A stretch of DNA of 64,000 nucleotides from Colletotrichum lupini (lineage: Eukaryota; Ascomycota; Sordariomycetes; Glomerellales; Glomerellaceae): positions 3,100,001 to 3,164,000 of the forward strand of contig NC_064672.1 in NCBI RefSeq assembly GCF_023278565.1, given 5' to 3'. Positions 29,101 through 43,100 of the stretch are shown piece after piece. A model generated the notes under the pieces. The model searched no databases, had not been told where the DNA came from, and was given only the letters and a program-made list of their open reading frames with translations. The position numbers were made by a program, and so were the translations under genes. Numbering within the stretch: position 1 is the first letter of the stretch; the number at the start of each line of letters is the position of its first letter.

Positions 29101-30791
29101 CACGAACTGCGAACGCCGCTCAACGGTGTTATCGGCAACTCTGAATTGCTGAAGGACAGCGAGCTAGACAAGGACCAGCAAGAGATGGCGGATAATATCA
29201 AGGTGTCGGCAGAGCTGTTGTTGACGGTCATCAACGATATTCTCGACTTTTCGAGAATGGAGGCCGACAAGATGAAGCTGTACGTGATCGCTTTCAACCC
29301 AGAAGAGATGGTTCGGGAGGTTGTTCGAGCGGTGTCCTACAGCAACCGGCAAAAGACGAAACAGAAGAACGTCAAGATTATACAGGATATTGACCTACCA
29401 TCTCTACTCATCTTTGGAGACCCCATCAGACTCCATCAGGTCTTGGGAAACCTCATCAGCAACAGTTTGAAGTTTACTGAGGACGGTTCAATTACGATTG
29501 GGGCTCGAGTGGAATCTGAGACTAACGACAAAGCTACACTGCTCTTCAGAGTTCAGGATACCGGAATCGGTATCCCGCAACAGCAATTGGTCAAGCTCTT
29601 CCAGCCCTTCAGCCAGGCAGACACCAGCACAGCACGGAAGTACGGCGGCAGCGGCCTCGGTCTGAGCATTTGCAAGTCGCTGATCGAAACGATGATGAAG
29701 GGCAAGATCCAGCTCGACAGTCAAGAAGGCGTGGGAACAACGGCATGGTTCAAGGTCACTTTCGACAAGGCTAAGTCTGACGTTTCTGCCGGAGACGCGC
29801 AGCAAATGAAGTCCCCTCCAGCCGTCGAGCGCTCTGCGTACCTCGAGCGCGGCGAGTCGCCTAATCCGTTCTTGGACCTCACCGCCGTTCCCAAAGACCA
29901 AATTAGGATTTGCGTCGCGGAGGACAACCCCATTAACCAGAAAATTGCCATCCAGTATGCGCAACGGCTGGGCTACACCACTGTGGATGCTTACGAGAAC
30001 GGCTTGAAGGCTGTGGAGGGCTTGCGGCAAAAGGCTAGGGAAGGTCGACCCTACCATGTGGTTCTCATGGACGTACAGATGCCCGTGCTGGATGGATACG
30101 AGGCGACTAAGATGATTCGGAAGGATTCTATAGACGTTGTACGGAAGATCCTCGTCATCGCCATGACGGCATCGGCCATTCAGGGAGATCGAGAAAAGTG
30201 TCTGGCGGCAGGCATGAACGACTATCTCGCGAAGCCGGTGCGCTCGGAGGTGCTAAAGAAGAAGTTGGACACCTATGTCAGCCCTCAAGCATCCGTAAGC
30301 GATTCTCTAGTCGGATTTTCGAGGCTTCAACGCTAACAGCCACCCAGGCCGCCTCATCTCCTGATGCCATCCGCTCTTCTTCCACTTCGCCGTCATACAT
30401 AACTGCGGACCAAAACGGAGCCGCGGCGAATTTTCACCTTCCAATCAGAGACAATCCGGCATACAGCCGACCGTCCAACAGCACCTCGACATCTAGCCGC
30501 CTATCGAGCGACACAAGGTCCACTACGGACCTGGGATCCATTGCTGAGACGCAGTCGCAAGCGCCGTCGCAGAAACGTGCGTCTCGCAAGCTGACCAAGA
30601 CACGCACCAGCAGCGAGTCGCTACCGGCCGAGAAACCCAGGGCAGTGCTTACCAAGAAAGCGCCGCAGCGTCAGGGCACGGCCTCGTCGACGGATGAGAA
30701 TCTCAAGCCGGAGAATTTACCATACAATACAAACCGCAATAGTGTGAGTTCGCAGGGGTCCAGTAGCAGAGACAAGATCTTCCCAAGCTAA
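23047..30791 (+). CDS. Group X hybrid histidine kinase, four exons
   Basis: A 2,506-residue two-component sensor related to the Mak2/Mak3-Chk1 group of fungal kinases, which act in peroxide and stress phosphorelays. The exons are 23047-23180, 23300-25656, 25709-30294 and 30348-30791. Domain order: serine/threonine-kinase-like domain (about 130-400) with HGEIRPD (H250) and NFG (271) where HRD and DFG are expected; Walker A GAGGLGKS (about 605-613) and Walker B LDD (about 780); a long helical, TPR-like middle; GAF (about 1745-1900); a coiled coil (about 1910-1950); the H-box SHELRTPLNG with H1962; N-box (about 2082); DTGIGIP (2114) and GGSGLGLSI (about 2143); and a receiver domain with phospho-acceptor D2285 (LMDVQMP) and K2339. 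The Ser-rich tail (2360-2506) is encoded mainly by the last exon. Intron 2 is a 52-bp GC-AG intron. The start is the first of two tandem ATGs. Confidence 0.93.
25657..25708 (+). other. GC-AG intron inside the histidine kinase gene
   Basis: The donor is GCAAGT, the branch site GCTGACC and the acceptor GCAG, total 52 bp. The preceding exon frame hits a TGA at 25695-25697 unless this segment is removed. Removal joins GAG-TTT and keeps phase into the long downstream frame. An alternative acceptor three bases upstream (TTAG at 25705) would add one alanine. Confidence 0.8.
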
Positions 30792-33700
30792 GGTGATGGA
30801 GGCCGCCTCCTTCCCTTTCGATCCACGGGACTGGACGACTAGCTTGGGGCGTTGAGACGGATGGATGATGCCGTTTGATTGGAAAGGACACTCGGTACAT
30901 ACCAGTTTAGCCAGCTGTGGCTGGCGTGGAGAAGAGGGAAGGCTTTCCAGGAGGGTGTGATTCCAACAAACGTCTCACATCAACAAGTCCCAGCATGGGC
31001 ACAGCATAGGGCCAAAGAAGGGAGGGAAAAGAGGCTCAAGGAAACGCCTTCCTCTCTACAAGCGGGAGGCAATGCGTCTCCGATATTGATTTTATTTTAC
31101 AACTGGCAGGAATTACGTCTGATATTATCGGAAAGGGAGGAAAGCGAGTTGAACGGGCATCTTTCGAGTACCAGAGTTCCGGGCAATGTTGCCTTTCAAA
31201 CACCACCCCATAGCATCACCATGACACGTAGCCTGCCCGTTGAGGGTTCAAGGGAGTTTTAGGAGGTAAAAGGAATTTCACCTTTCATTGCAAATGATCT
31301 ACGGGTCCATATACTGCGCCTTGTATGCTGAGTGGTTGCCTCGTCCTGTCTTGCCAAGAAGCAGGTCTGAAGGTGAAGCAAGCTTATGTTGTTCCTGAGC
31401 ACGCCCGTACGTACCGTGATGCAGAGGTAAGCTGATGATGGGAGCGAGCCCTCCTGATCCCCCACTCTCACGCCTCCGTCTATGTATATTTTGCTGCTGT
31501 ACTGTCTCTCATAGGCCATGTCGCAGTCAGCCCAGCCTGTTGTAAGTGGCGCCGTTGACGTGCATGAGATGGTTTGAGACAACGGGAATGTACAGATGGG
31601 TCTAGATGGACTTGAATTGCAAATCCTCCTCTGCTCCAGTTCATGTCTGCATGAAGTACTGCCCTTTCTCTCCTCTTTCTCCCCGCGTGCGCTCGCCGAT
31701 CGACCGAGACACTGCCTCCCTTCCGGTCCTTTTTGAGAACCTGCCACGAGGTGTGAATGTTGTATCGCCCGTTTTTTCGATGTACGGTACCAAACGATAG
31801 GTCCACGCGGCCGCTGACCAGAGATTTCAAATTCCCAGATAAGGAAGAGCTGGGACGTATGAGCTCTGGGTTCTCGAGCACTCATTCATTACTTCCTCTC
31901 GATAGAGAGAAAAAGTTTAGGATACATCTTGGGCATTGCCAGCAGTGGGCGACGTGCCTACATGTTGCGCGACGCTCACACCCGTCTTTGACATGTCTGA
32001 TACCAGAGAGAGCAGTAGGGCAGTGGGAAACGTGAGACAGTAGATCCGGAAATGCAAATCCCATGCAACCTTTTCTCTCTGCCGCTCCCTAATCGGGGGA
32101 AAAGGGGCGGCACGGCAGACCAACCGGCCTCCCTCTTTCCCATACTGTCTCTCCTACAAGCCTCGGTCCTGGATTTGGGAACCTTTGAAAAGGGTGGAAA
32201 GGGTGTTTGCGCAAAATGAAGGAGAACGGTATTTTTTATTGTATGTTTCTGGTGATTTGCATTTAATCGTCTAAGACATTGTGAACCGTCTCTCTCTGTT
32301 TCTCTCTCTGCTCATTATTTCTTTTTCCTCTCTCTCTTTCTCTTTCTTTCCTAGGTAGTTGCCGAGGTGCTCCGCACTTCTTGGGTAGACTCGCAGAGCT
32401 CCTTTCTCTTTCTGTCTGCGAGCTCCTTTCCCCTTTCGGCCCCCAAGAGTACTTTACTTACCTTTCTCTTGGGAAGGTTGAGATGGAGCCGTACATGGTT
32501 GTGAGGTTTCGGGTTCTTCCATCGCGCGTCTGGGCATCGGAGATAGAGGGACACAGTTACACAGAACTTTTCACTTGGACATCGAAGACGGGATGGTTTT
32601 GGAAGGAGGAGGAGGGAGGGAAGCTAAGGAGTCTTATGTCCGCTCGCTATCCGACTGCCGAATGGGTATCACGCGGTCGTTGAGTCAAACCAAAGTCTAG
32701 ATTCCCTTTGCAGATGAACTCGGCCCGTAGGATGGTGAGAGAGATCACTCGAGAGAGAGGGCAGAACAACTCAAGGAGAGGTGAAAAGCTGGACACATCA
32801 TCACCCTGCACCGCCCCTGCCATGGCAGTCTCTACGGATACCTCCCTCTCACAGATCCTGACGACTTCTACCCTTTGCCCAGTCTCTATCCGTGGCAGTG
32901 CTCTCTCGTAGATGAATTACACGAAGGGAACAGGGTCTACGCGTTCACGCGCCTCTCTCTCTCAGCCCACAACTCCCACCGCCGTTCATCGCCGGGACCT
33001 ATCTCATCTTACTTACACGGCCACACTGCTTCGAAATTGGACAACCAAATCTGGGGGAAGACCTGCCGGCCGACCGAGCGGCTGGCGGTGAGAGTGCGAT
33101 GTAGTTCATCTCACTCATGCTCGTCACCTTTGCCGGGAAGGCCGGGGGTGGGGGGGAAGGTGCGACTCTTTGGGGGCCGTTTTGCAAGCTCCAGATGAAG
33201 AAGAGAAACACGAAGGAGGAGGTGGAACCGCCCCGATAGATTGTTCTCTTCTTCTTTTTCTTTGCTGGGATGTTTGGCATGCCCACATTTGGAGATCTCG
33301 TGAGGACTTTTTTTGGTTGATCTAATATACCATCCCTCGCCCGATCCGAACTTCCAGTCATCAACGAACCAAACAAAGTACCCTGAAGCCGGCATCAGTG
33401 TGCCTGCCACTCGTGACTTTCAAGATCAACCGCATTTTGATTTCTTACCAGCTTGACAAGGATATCTAAATTGAATCGCCAGGGTGTAATCGGTCCCTCG
33501 GAACTCCAGATTAGCCTTGTGTGCGTGTGCGTATGTGTGGATGTGGATGGTGAGGGAGTGATGGGGTTGGGGGGCGTGCGTGTGCTTGTGTGTGTGCGGG
33601 CGGGCGTGGGCCTTGAGGAAAGCTCAATTAGATGGAATGGGGGCCGGAATACGGAGTAAGGAAATGGGAAAGAAATAAAGAGGGTTTATCATAGATGAAG

Positions 33701-36700
33701 AAGAATGTACATCGTCATCAGCTTTAACAAGAACGACTCGCAAAATGGCCTCATATTCATCGTAGGGGGCCTGCCACCCCCCCCCCCCCCCCCGCGGTTT
33801 CACATCACACAGTATCAAGAAATCTCACCGAGAGAGAGAGCTCAGAGCCTCGGAGAAGACGATGGAAGAGAGAGAGAGAGAACGTTTACTCGGGGCTTGC
33901 TTACCTTCAAGCAACGCCTAAACGGGAAAGGAAGAGATACGAATCGAGAGAGCAAAAGAGAGAAAAGAGATTACGGCGGAATCCAGCGCAGACCAACTTG
34001 GGCCAAAATAACTTACTCGTAAACCGGACTGCGGCAGTGAAGCCGCCGCAATGTAAGAGCGAGAGATGTTCAGAGTGGAGCTTCGTCTTCCCTTCCTCCT
34101 CTCTGTTCCCTATCTCCCCTTCCTAGAGTCTGCCCTTTGGACCATCTTCTCGAAATGGATTCGGACAACTTGTTTGCTGCCAGATACAAGGGAGAAAATC
34201 TGCCTCGCCGTTGTGTGGCTGGGCTGGGGGTTCAACTTTTGGCACGACTTGTTTTTTTTTTCTCATCCTCATTTCATTTTCTCTTGCTCTTGCTTTGCCT
34301 CTTGCCTGATTCGTCACGCTCGCCCGTTCGGCATGCCTTAGTTTCCAAGTTCCAGAAGTGAATATAAATCCCCTTGAAACGCTCATTCTAGGCAGAGGCA
34401 TCATCCCACAAAGGGATATAGCGAGAGAGATCCATTCAATTTAGACACTGGGCAGTCAAATAAGGCAACATGGTCCAAACTAGCCCTAGTTCTCGCAATC
34501 AACCAGAAATGTGATCGGAATGGGAAACAAATTCGGTTGACGGTTTCCGTCCCATGTTTGTCAGAAACCTTTTGTTCCGGATCAAGCAATGTCCTTACAC
34601 CCAAAGATGAGCGAAAGAAACCTAAACGCAATAAAAAAAGGTTTCTCTAATAGTCCAAGTTATCAATGCAGCAGCTCAGATCACAGGATCATCCCATGTT
34701 TGGACCAAGAGAGTTCACACCCCCTCACGTCTGTGCGAGCTTCTTATGCTCTTCTTCTCAGGATGTTCCCGCCGACCCGTCATCGTCTAAACTCGATTGA
34801 TAGCTAACAGGCATGATCTCTCCTCAATGATGCTTTCATGATAATCATCATTTTCATCTCATCTTTAGAGTTCCAACTCTGACTCTCCATGTCAAGACTG
34901 AAGGCGAAGGAAGGGGGGTAACAACAGTGAGGAGGAGGGAAATGGATTACAGACAGATGAGCTGTGGGGTTGGTGGGCAGAACATCAGCCTGCCACGCCG
35001 AACATCTCGAGACAACTTTTGTCAAGTTGTCGGAAGTTGGGAACACGACGCTTCAACTTGTCCTGATACCTTGCTCCCTGCATCCGAGACCATGAATTCT
35101 GCCTGCATGTGGATGCCCACGCCGAGTTGAAGGAAATGCCGAAAATATGGCGAGGGTCCGCTCATGAAGGAACGAAAGCCTAGATGGAGAAAATAGCCAC
35201 AGCGAAGAGGCGGATCCTAGGAATACCTTTGATGGAAGAGGCTTTGCTTTTCCTTCTAGAGCTTCTTCTGGCCCGCTGCCTTTCCTTCTGCTTGATGCCA
35301 AGGCGCCCCGCGGTCCATCGAGAACCGCTTAATTTCTCATCTCCCTGATGGTGGAGAAAGGGAAAGGGCAGGGCGAAAGGGCGGGAAGGGTTTCTGGAGA
35401 GAGAGACACGTCTGATTACCGTTTCGTACCGATCCGTTTCCAGACTCGAGGGCACCCTGCTTGGGTCCTGCTTGGGTCTTCTTTGCTCACTGTAATTGTG
35501 ATGATTTCCGCCTCTACGCTTGCCCAGCGCGGTTTCAATCTCCCTCGGCTGTGGGGGGTTAAGTGGCAGAAGCAGAACTGGTGTCTGCCTCGCCATTCTC
35601 CGCTCGTTCAGTCCTCACGCCGCCATTCGCCCTTCCCCTCTTCCGCGATGCGTCCTGCTGACTCCGTCTCAGTGCCTGCCGTCCCCACCTCTTCATCCGC
35701 GTAACATCATCGTCTATTACTCAGAATTCTCTTCAAAGGTGGGTATGGTAGAAGTCGTTCCCGGCGGACACGGCGTGCACGGCAGACGCGAGCCGGCGAG
35801 ACGGGAGGCAAACATTGTTTCGCCTTTGGGGGTTAAACCTCCGATGCGGATGGGCTTCACTCAAGCCTCAAGCCTCAAGCCTCATCCTCTCAGGTACAAC
35901 AGTGGGCATGGGTAGGGATTCGACCGTCCAAGAACATGGCGAGAAAACGCATTGCGGGATTAGGGGCACCCCATGCCTCTGGCAACTCGGTGCTTGTCCC
36001 GGCTCCCTGGCCGGTTGGCGGTTGGCCTGTCGTTAATTCCCGCAGCGACTCGCCGGATGTAGTATCCGTGGATTTGGGGGGTTTTGAGACCATGGAGGTT
36101 GGCACGTTGAAAAACGGGTTTGGCCACAGTGAGCTTTTGAGATGCAACCCCTCAAAGATCATTTCCATATCGGGACGCTAGCTGGAAAGGACGAAAGGCC
36201 TCGTCTCGCCGGGGAACGTCCGCATGGCCAAGTGGCACTGACTAGCCCTGCCGTTGTCTCGGTAGGGCGGTGATGCCCTGGACTTGTGTTTGGCCGATTT
36301 CAAACTCCTCACAAAAGTCGCCCTCCCTGGACGCTGCCCTTAGGAGGTCTACTTTGTAGGTATTGCAGAACGGGATAGACTCACGTGAATGACGTGCTGT
36401 GAACTATAGACTCAGTCAGACCCTTGGCCTAATCTGACAAGCGAGCGCTGAGATGCTTTTGCAAAGGCCCTCGCCTGGTCGGCCAATGTGTGCTGAGTTC
36501 TCCGTTGTAGATGAGACGAAACCTACGAAGCCTACGTAGTAGAAGAGAGGGAAACAAGGTGTTGCGCCTTGCAAATTGGATGCGACCATCTTGCCGTCCA
36601 GCCCGCATCTGCTAGGAACACTTGCATATCCTCTCCTTGCTTGTGCATCCCCCACTTCACGACAGGATGAGGTTAATGTATCCGCACTCTGTACTCTGTA

Positions 36701-39700
36701 CTCTGTATGGAGTACGTCTACTGTAGGCGAGCTCTGTCGAGTCTGGCCTGGACCTGTCTATGGACACTGGTCCAGTTCCCCTGGCACGCCTAGAAAGAGA
36801 CGGTGGGAACAGGGAATTACCATGACGTGCGGGACAATCTCCTTTTCCGAGGATCCGAGGCGTGGCAGAGTAGTATCCCTCGCTACCCTCATTTATCTTC
36901 GACGCAAGCCTTATAAGCATCGTCGAAGAGCATTTCGGACGGCGGCCTGATGCTTCCAGTGACTGTCCAGTCGTCTCGAAATGGAGCGGTAGGGATACTC
37001 GAGAGGTCATGGTCCCAAATCGGCCAGAGCTTTACGGGCCTTTCCCTAGCATCATTCTCGACTCAAGCAGAAAGAGATGAGACGAAATGCATGAGATAGG
37101 TTGGATGGGAGGCCAGGCGAATTGACTTTCTCCACCTAATAAACTTGTGACAAAAGCTAGCGAGCCCAATGCCGCAATCAGTCGAGCTTCACCTCCCTAA
37201 CAACTATCATCGAAACTTCGATCCAATCAACAGAGTGACATAGAGCCGGCTGAGAGAATCCTTGTCCCCGTCCACGTTGGCGTTCTGGAGAACGGAAGGG
37301 GAATCGGAAGGGGTGGCCTAGCGACGCTTTGCCCTCTAATCTCTCTGTGTCCATGAGCAGGTTAGCCGTTGTTCTCCTCAGGAGATGACGAAGAGGTAAT
37401 TCTGGTACCTCAATGACCCATCATTTCCCTTGAGCTAATGCCGACTCGGGAACAGGTGGCCAGAGCCCTTTGAGACAACGACATACGCAACTGGAGCTTA
37501 TGTTCACACAGCAATGGCAGCTTGCCATAACTTTGCATGCAGTCGCCTGTTTTACGAACTCGAAAGAAGAAGACTACATTGTCTCAGAAATCACTGAATT
37601 GGCGTCACATGGCGTTGTAGGCTCGGGTCGACATCTGTCAACCACGCACGCTTCCCAACCAATCTGCTGATGCGCCCTGTAGCGGGCAAACGTGCTTGCT
37701 AGACCACGGTTTTAGCACGAAGATGTCACGGGCCAGACAGGCTAGTACCGCGCCGCTCGTAGCGGCAAAGCTGTCAGTTAGCTGACTGCATAATCCAGCC
37801 CAGTCTCTGTTTTTAAGGATCGACTTTGGTTCGAGGCTCGCGAGGGTCGGGGAGAGATCGGTGTCTTCGTCGGCCATAGACAGACTTCGAGTGAGAAAAA
37901 AGAGCAATAGTCCCGTGTGATAACCACGAACGTGTTTCCTTTGCTCGCGTCCAGACTGCGCAGAAAAAGCCGCGTTTCCGGAGTTTGAGCTTGGTTGAGC
38001 GTGCCTCTCCCCTTCGCTAATCACGTTGACCAAAGATCTTCATGCGGCCTCATCGCAGATCAGCTCGGTCAACAGATCTTTTTAGGCATGTAGGACAGTT
38101 GCGCAAGCTCCAATAAGCCGGAGGAGCGGGACTTTGGCGCGTAGCGATGCCACTCCTGTGTCGAGTCGAGACTCGAACGGTGTGGGTGTCAGTGTCGTAG
38201 TGTTGCTCGTGGGGCTGGGTGAGGTTTGTTCACCGTCCCCGTCTCGTCCTCCCTAGCCCATCGATCGCGTTCCGCCGATAACCCGGCCCCTTCCCCTTCT
38301 CCTACGCAGATCTTTAGGGCAAGCTTCGTGGAGGATCAGCGTTGCAAAAGCACGAGCATGATACGTCGCGGAACGCATGCAAAGCACATGCTTGCCACAC
38401 TTGTCTGGTCCAAACTTTGACGATCGTGCCTTTTTTCTGCCAAGTGTGCCGAGCTAGCTTGGATATTAGCTGTGTTGAGCTGGCCGCCATTGGAGCTGAT
38501 TCTTTGTAGAAAAGGCCTATTCGGTAGTAACACACCGACTTCGAGGTACTGAAATCGCTAGAAAAGACGAAGCATACGCCAGGCCAGTCTTGATGGCGGG
38601 AGTCGTGCTGAATCGAACCCCTGCCTGGACCTGACCAGCTACGTTGGACCGTCTTCACAACTTTCTGGACAATACTTTCGGCTAGACGAAGCCAATCAAA
38701 TTGTTGGCTGCAGCTGAGGAATGCGCTACAGTTCGTGAGCGTCGACACAGAGTGCAGAGGATCTTTTCTGCGCTGCGAATCGTCACATGCCGACTTTAAT
38801 GCTTGGCTTGACCAGCAGAACTTGCGCCTGCTGTAGCGGGTACACAGTTTACTCCGCAGTTCTCTCCGGAAGTCCGCGAATCCAAGGTTATTGCAGTCAG
38901 TCTGTAACTGGGTTTCTGGGTGGTGATAACTGAGCTAGCCGCTTGGATAGCGCTGGTTAATGGCTCCTTCGGTTCGGTTGAAGGAGGGGATCTAGAGCCT
39001 TTGCGTGCCTACTCGAGAGCCTGTCATGTCAGGCTGTCGATGCACAGCATGGTAGATTTCGCTATGAGTCTTCCACAGCTGAGGAGAAGAGCCCCCCAGA
39101 GTGCCAACGCCCTCGCCGCCGGCATCTTAGATGGGTGAGGTGAAACCGCCACCAAATTGGACAGTGGAAGGCTGAGGATGTGTGGGTGTGTCCAGCGCTG
39201 GCTTGGCGGGGTCTGACGGGTCCCAGGGCTGACGGCATTAGGGGAGATTGTGATTTGGAGATTCTTGCAGCGGGCGGGTGAATTGAACGGTCAGGGACGT
39301 GGCGTTGTCCGGCCTTGGGGATGGGGGGCAACGGCCATGCCTCGGTGTTCCGTCGTAGAAGAAGCAGAAGTGCAGGACCACCGCCCAAATCCCGGATAAG
39401 GTTGACAGACCATCCTGCGAGAGCCACGATGCCTTTTTTGGCGGTATTGCGAATGCGCCATCGAAGACTGGGCTTTGTCGTGACCGGAATAGGCGAGAAG
39501 ATGGATCTCCGAGTACTGGTGGCTAAGGTAGCGGCGGGCGTAGAGTGCACCTCAGTGCAAATATTGCGAAACTGGGCTGTCGATAGTTGGGGCCAAGCTG
39601 CTGGATCGAGCCACAAGCCCAAAGTTGAAGTCAAGTCCCCCAGAGCCGCATGATTAGTGTTGAGATGCGTGGCGTCGCCCGAAGCTTGTCATGCACGTCC

Positions 39701-40086
39701 TGAAGAGCTTCAGTCTGGCCTGGGTCTTTGACAATAGAAAGAAGAAGTATCCGTAGGCTGTAGGCCATGGCAAGGCGGCACTTGTCCGTCACGTCGTCCG
39801 AGGCCATTTACAGCAATGGACATGGTTTGTGGGCGTTGACGGTGTTCGTCCGAGCAGCATGGATCAAGAGATGCGTACGTCCGTAAAAGACAGTGGCCTT
39901 GGGAACAAAGATGGCGGTCTGGTTGGTAGTGGGCAGATGCTTTACAGGTTGGGCGCCTTGTGCCCATCAGCGGCAATTGATGACTGTTGTGAATGCTTCA
40001 CGCGCAGAATCGAGCGTTATGTTTATTCTCATGTTATCTTCCGTTTTTCGCGCATCCTCCTTCCTTTTTTCGCTCCTACCTACATT

Positions 40087-40118
40087 GTGGTGGTGGTGGT
40101 GGTGGTGGTGGTGGTGGT
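40087..40118 (+). repeat. (GTG)n microsatellite
   Basis: About ten uninterrupted GTG units, then TAACAGG and a TACTCCGTA site eight bases on. It is outside any gene I can support. Confidence 0.9.
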
Positions 40119-43100
40119 AACAGGTACTCCGTACATAGCAAGTGGTGGTAGGTGGTCACTGGTGACTGCAGCAGTGCAAGTGCAAGTGCGGGCAGTTGTG
40201 GTCAACGTAGATGAAAAGGAAGGCCCCTGTTTCCTCGTCACCGTGTTTCAGATTAACAGTCATGGCAGGGGTTTACCTGCCTTGTAGCTCCGCACCTTCT
40301 TATCTACCCAATGTCTTTCCTTGGGAGCTCATTCCGACTGGGTGGGCGAGCAGGGGTGTAGCTTCCAGGAAACGTCGTGGTTGTGAAGAAGGAGCAGGCA
40401 CGCGGAATACATCCACACCTGCCCCCCTGTTACCACACCCTCGTGAGGATACGTACTGCACAGTCATGCAGATTGGTCTCCATTGCTATCCGAAAGGAGA
40501 CTAGAGCCAATCGAGAGACGGAACCGCTCCTGCCACAAACTTCTCAGAGGGGAAAGTGCCGTCCTTGTTGATTGGTCGACATCCGATGGAAGGCGATCTG
40601 GGATCGTCCGGGCGCCATCGCATTTACAAGTGCAAAAGAGATTTGCTGGGTCCAAAGTCGAGAATCTGGATTCCAGATTCCGGTCTAGCCCAGTCCCCTA
40701 GTCCAAATACACCAACACAGAAAGGATTAGCACCACCAGAATGAAATGGCAGCACAACCACCACCACTTAACGAACGACGACTCTACTTTTGTTCAAGAG
40801 AGTATCCGTAGTACACTTTTGATGTGTTTCTTGTCTGCTTTCAGCCGCTGCACATCGCTACTCAAAAGTCAGTATCTGGTCATCAACTCGAGTCCAGCAC
40901 AACGGCGTAACGCACATGGCGAGAACGCGGCCATTCATTCACAGTGCAACGTGAAATGCTATTTTTACGGCAATGGTAGCCAGCCACAGTCGAACGAGCT
41001 GTTCCGCACAACTAAGCATCAGCCATGGCGTACAGAGTAACAGAGCACCGCGTGCTCCTAAACGTACGAATGCTCCGAAACTTGGCCGCCACCACCTTCC
41101 TCCATGTTGCGTAACGAGATACCCCAGAAGAGAGTTCACATCCTATTCTGGCAACTACGCCGCTGTTGGCTGGAAGAAGCATCCAATCACAAGACTGCAA
41201 CTCTTTCGCCTCTGGAGTATAAACTTGATGTGTTGAGTTGAAGCAGCATGCCAAATTAGCCTGGAAATCCGGGATGGGCCTGTCGGCGTGACCTCTTGGG
41301 GGATCCTAGTCGACAAATCCACTTGCGACTGACAGGACGAGAAGCCTGACAGGTAGCAGTAACCTTCCAAGAGTTTCTCGATGAAAAGATTACATCGCTC
41401 AAGCCTGAGTGTCGTTTCCGGAGACGAATGCTCGCGCGTTTGAGCGGCAGTGCCAGAAGTCAAATTCCTCCTCACCTAATACAGTTTCGAGACGGGGAGA
41501 ATCATGCTGTGGATCTTTCTCGGCCGTCAATGTAGCACTACCGCAGCACATATTTGATCAGGCGTGAGATATCATCTCGCTGCCTAGCCGGACTTTCCCC
41601 GATCACCATACGTTGGCCGTTGCGCAATACAGGTTGATAACTTCGGCTTCATCTGCGCACAGTTGCCATTGTGGACCGCGCTCAGAACGCATGCAACCTC
41701 CTCTCGGTTCTCGATGCATTCGACCACCATTCCTTTTCCAGCCAGTCCCCTGTCGGAGCCGAACCAGCGTCAAAAACTAATTAGCAACGACTATCCGTAC
41801 ATATATGCGTCTTCTGCCTCCTTTGGCTGTAGACAATGTGATGGCGGACATGACCTGACCACCCGGTCCCGCCTCTCAGAGCCATGTAGCAAGATGCGCC
41901 TGACTGAATCGAGGCAATGCTGCGCAGAGATGGTGGAGGAGACGCTTCCTTGCCTGCCGTAGACTACCGAGGATGAGACGAGCGCCGGCGGGCGGCAGAC
42001 GAGACAAGAACTTGCATCGAATAGCTGCGGCCACTTAGCCCAGACGCCGTTGGACCAGGCAGGCTTCCCGCCACCACCAAGCTATCCCATGGATGACGGA
42101 GAGAATCTTTCGGGGTTGGGATCTCTCCTTGACACCTTGTCCCGTAGAGTTAGAGCCTGGCTCTCTGAATCAACATCCATCGATAGGTTCTCAAGCAACA
42201 CGCGACCCAGAGGCGCTACGGAAGCGCCCACTGAAAGACATGGTTTCTCGATTTCTACATCGGGTCTCGCCTATGTCTCGACTATATTCCCGTCCATCAG
42301 CCACACCGCTGGTATCTGGAGTGATTGCACTGCCAGATTGCCTAAGTGAGAGGACTCAACAACACCAGATGGCTTGCTCGCTGGACTCTATCTCTACACA
42401 CAGCTTGAGTCCGAAGTTATGTGGCGGACTGCGCCTTCTCTGGTTACCATTGTCACACGGCTAACCGAACTAAATGATCTACCGTGCGCGGACATTGCCG
42501 TGCCTTCGAATGCCAACAAACATTGACATTGGATAATCTCCATGATGATCTCATAAGCTTACGGTACAGAGTGCCTGGTATTCTATTCAGCTGACAGGTT
42601 GTTGGATGTCAACGTCAGACTAACATCTCGCTCAATGCAGATTTCAAAAGCAATATACTCATCACCTTCAAGATAATGGAGCTATGAGAAGTAGGCGTAG
42701 ATAGCAGAGAACGTTTTCCATCTGAAGGCATCTTGAGATACACAACTCTTCTTGACTTGGGCACTACTCTACAATCCAAAATCTACAAGGCAGTTTTTCG
42801 CGGTTTCGTCCCAATGTACTTGCCTGCCAACATTCGCAGCAAGGTAAGGCAAAGTTAAAGAAGGTACTCCGTAAGCTAGGGGAGAGATGGCGCACAGGCG
42901 TAGGTACGTACCGACGTAACGTGTCCAGGTATCTCCCGAGCATCCAGAATCCTTCGGACGCACACGCCGCCCGCCCCTTGAGAGCTCGGTACGTCCTCGC
43001 CAATTACGTACCTCACTGAGGCGTCTACTGCAGTAAGGCACTTTGTCCCGTTTTCTTTCTGCCAACTACCTACGAACACCCACTCCCATCTTCTTTCGTT

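Noticed and set aside
31259..31885. 208-codon minus-strand frame downstream of the histidine kinase
   Set aside because: Composition and overlapping alternatives suggest chance; no motif or homolog recognised.
33777..33793. Run of 17 C bases near GA-rich DNA
   Set aside because: Simple homopolymer in non-coding DNA; it may also reflect assembly limits and carries no further signal.
38590..38640. tRNA-like TCGAACCCC string next to GGCGGGAGT on the minus strand
   Set aside because: The T-stem does not pair and no matching D or anticodon arms can be folded in the expected spacing.
39062..39634. 190-codon minus-strand frame and its 112-codon plus-strand mirror
   Set aside because: Neither resembles a known protein and the two frames mirror each other's openness.
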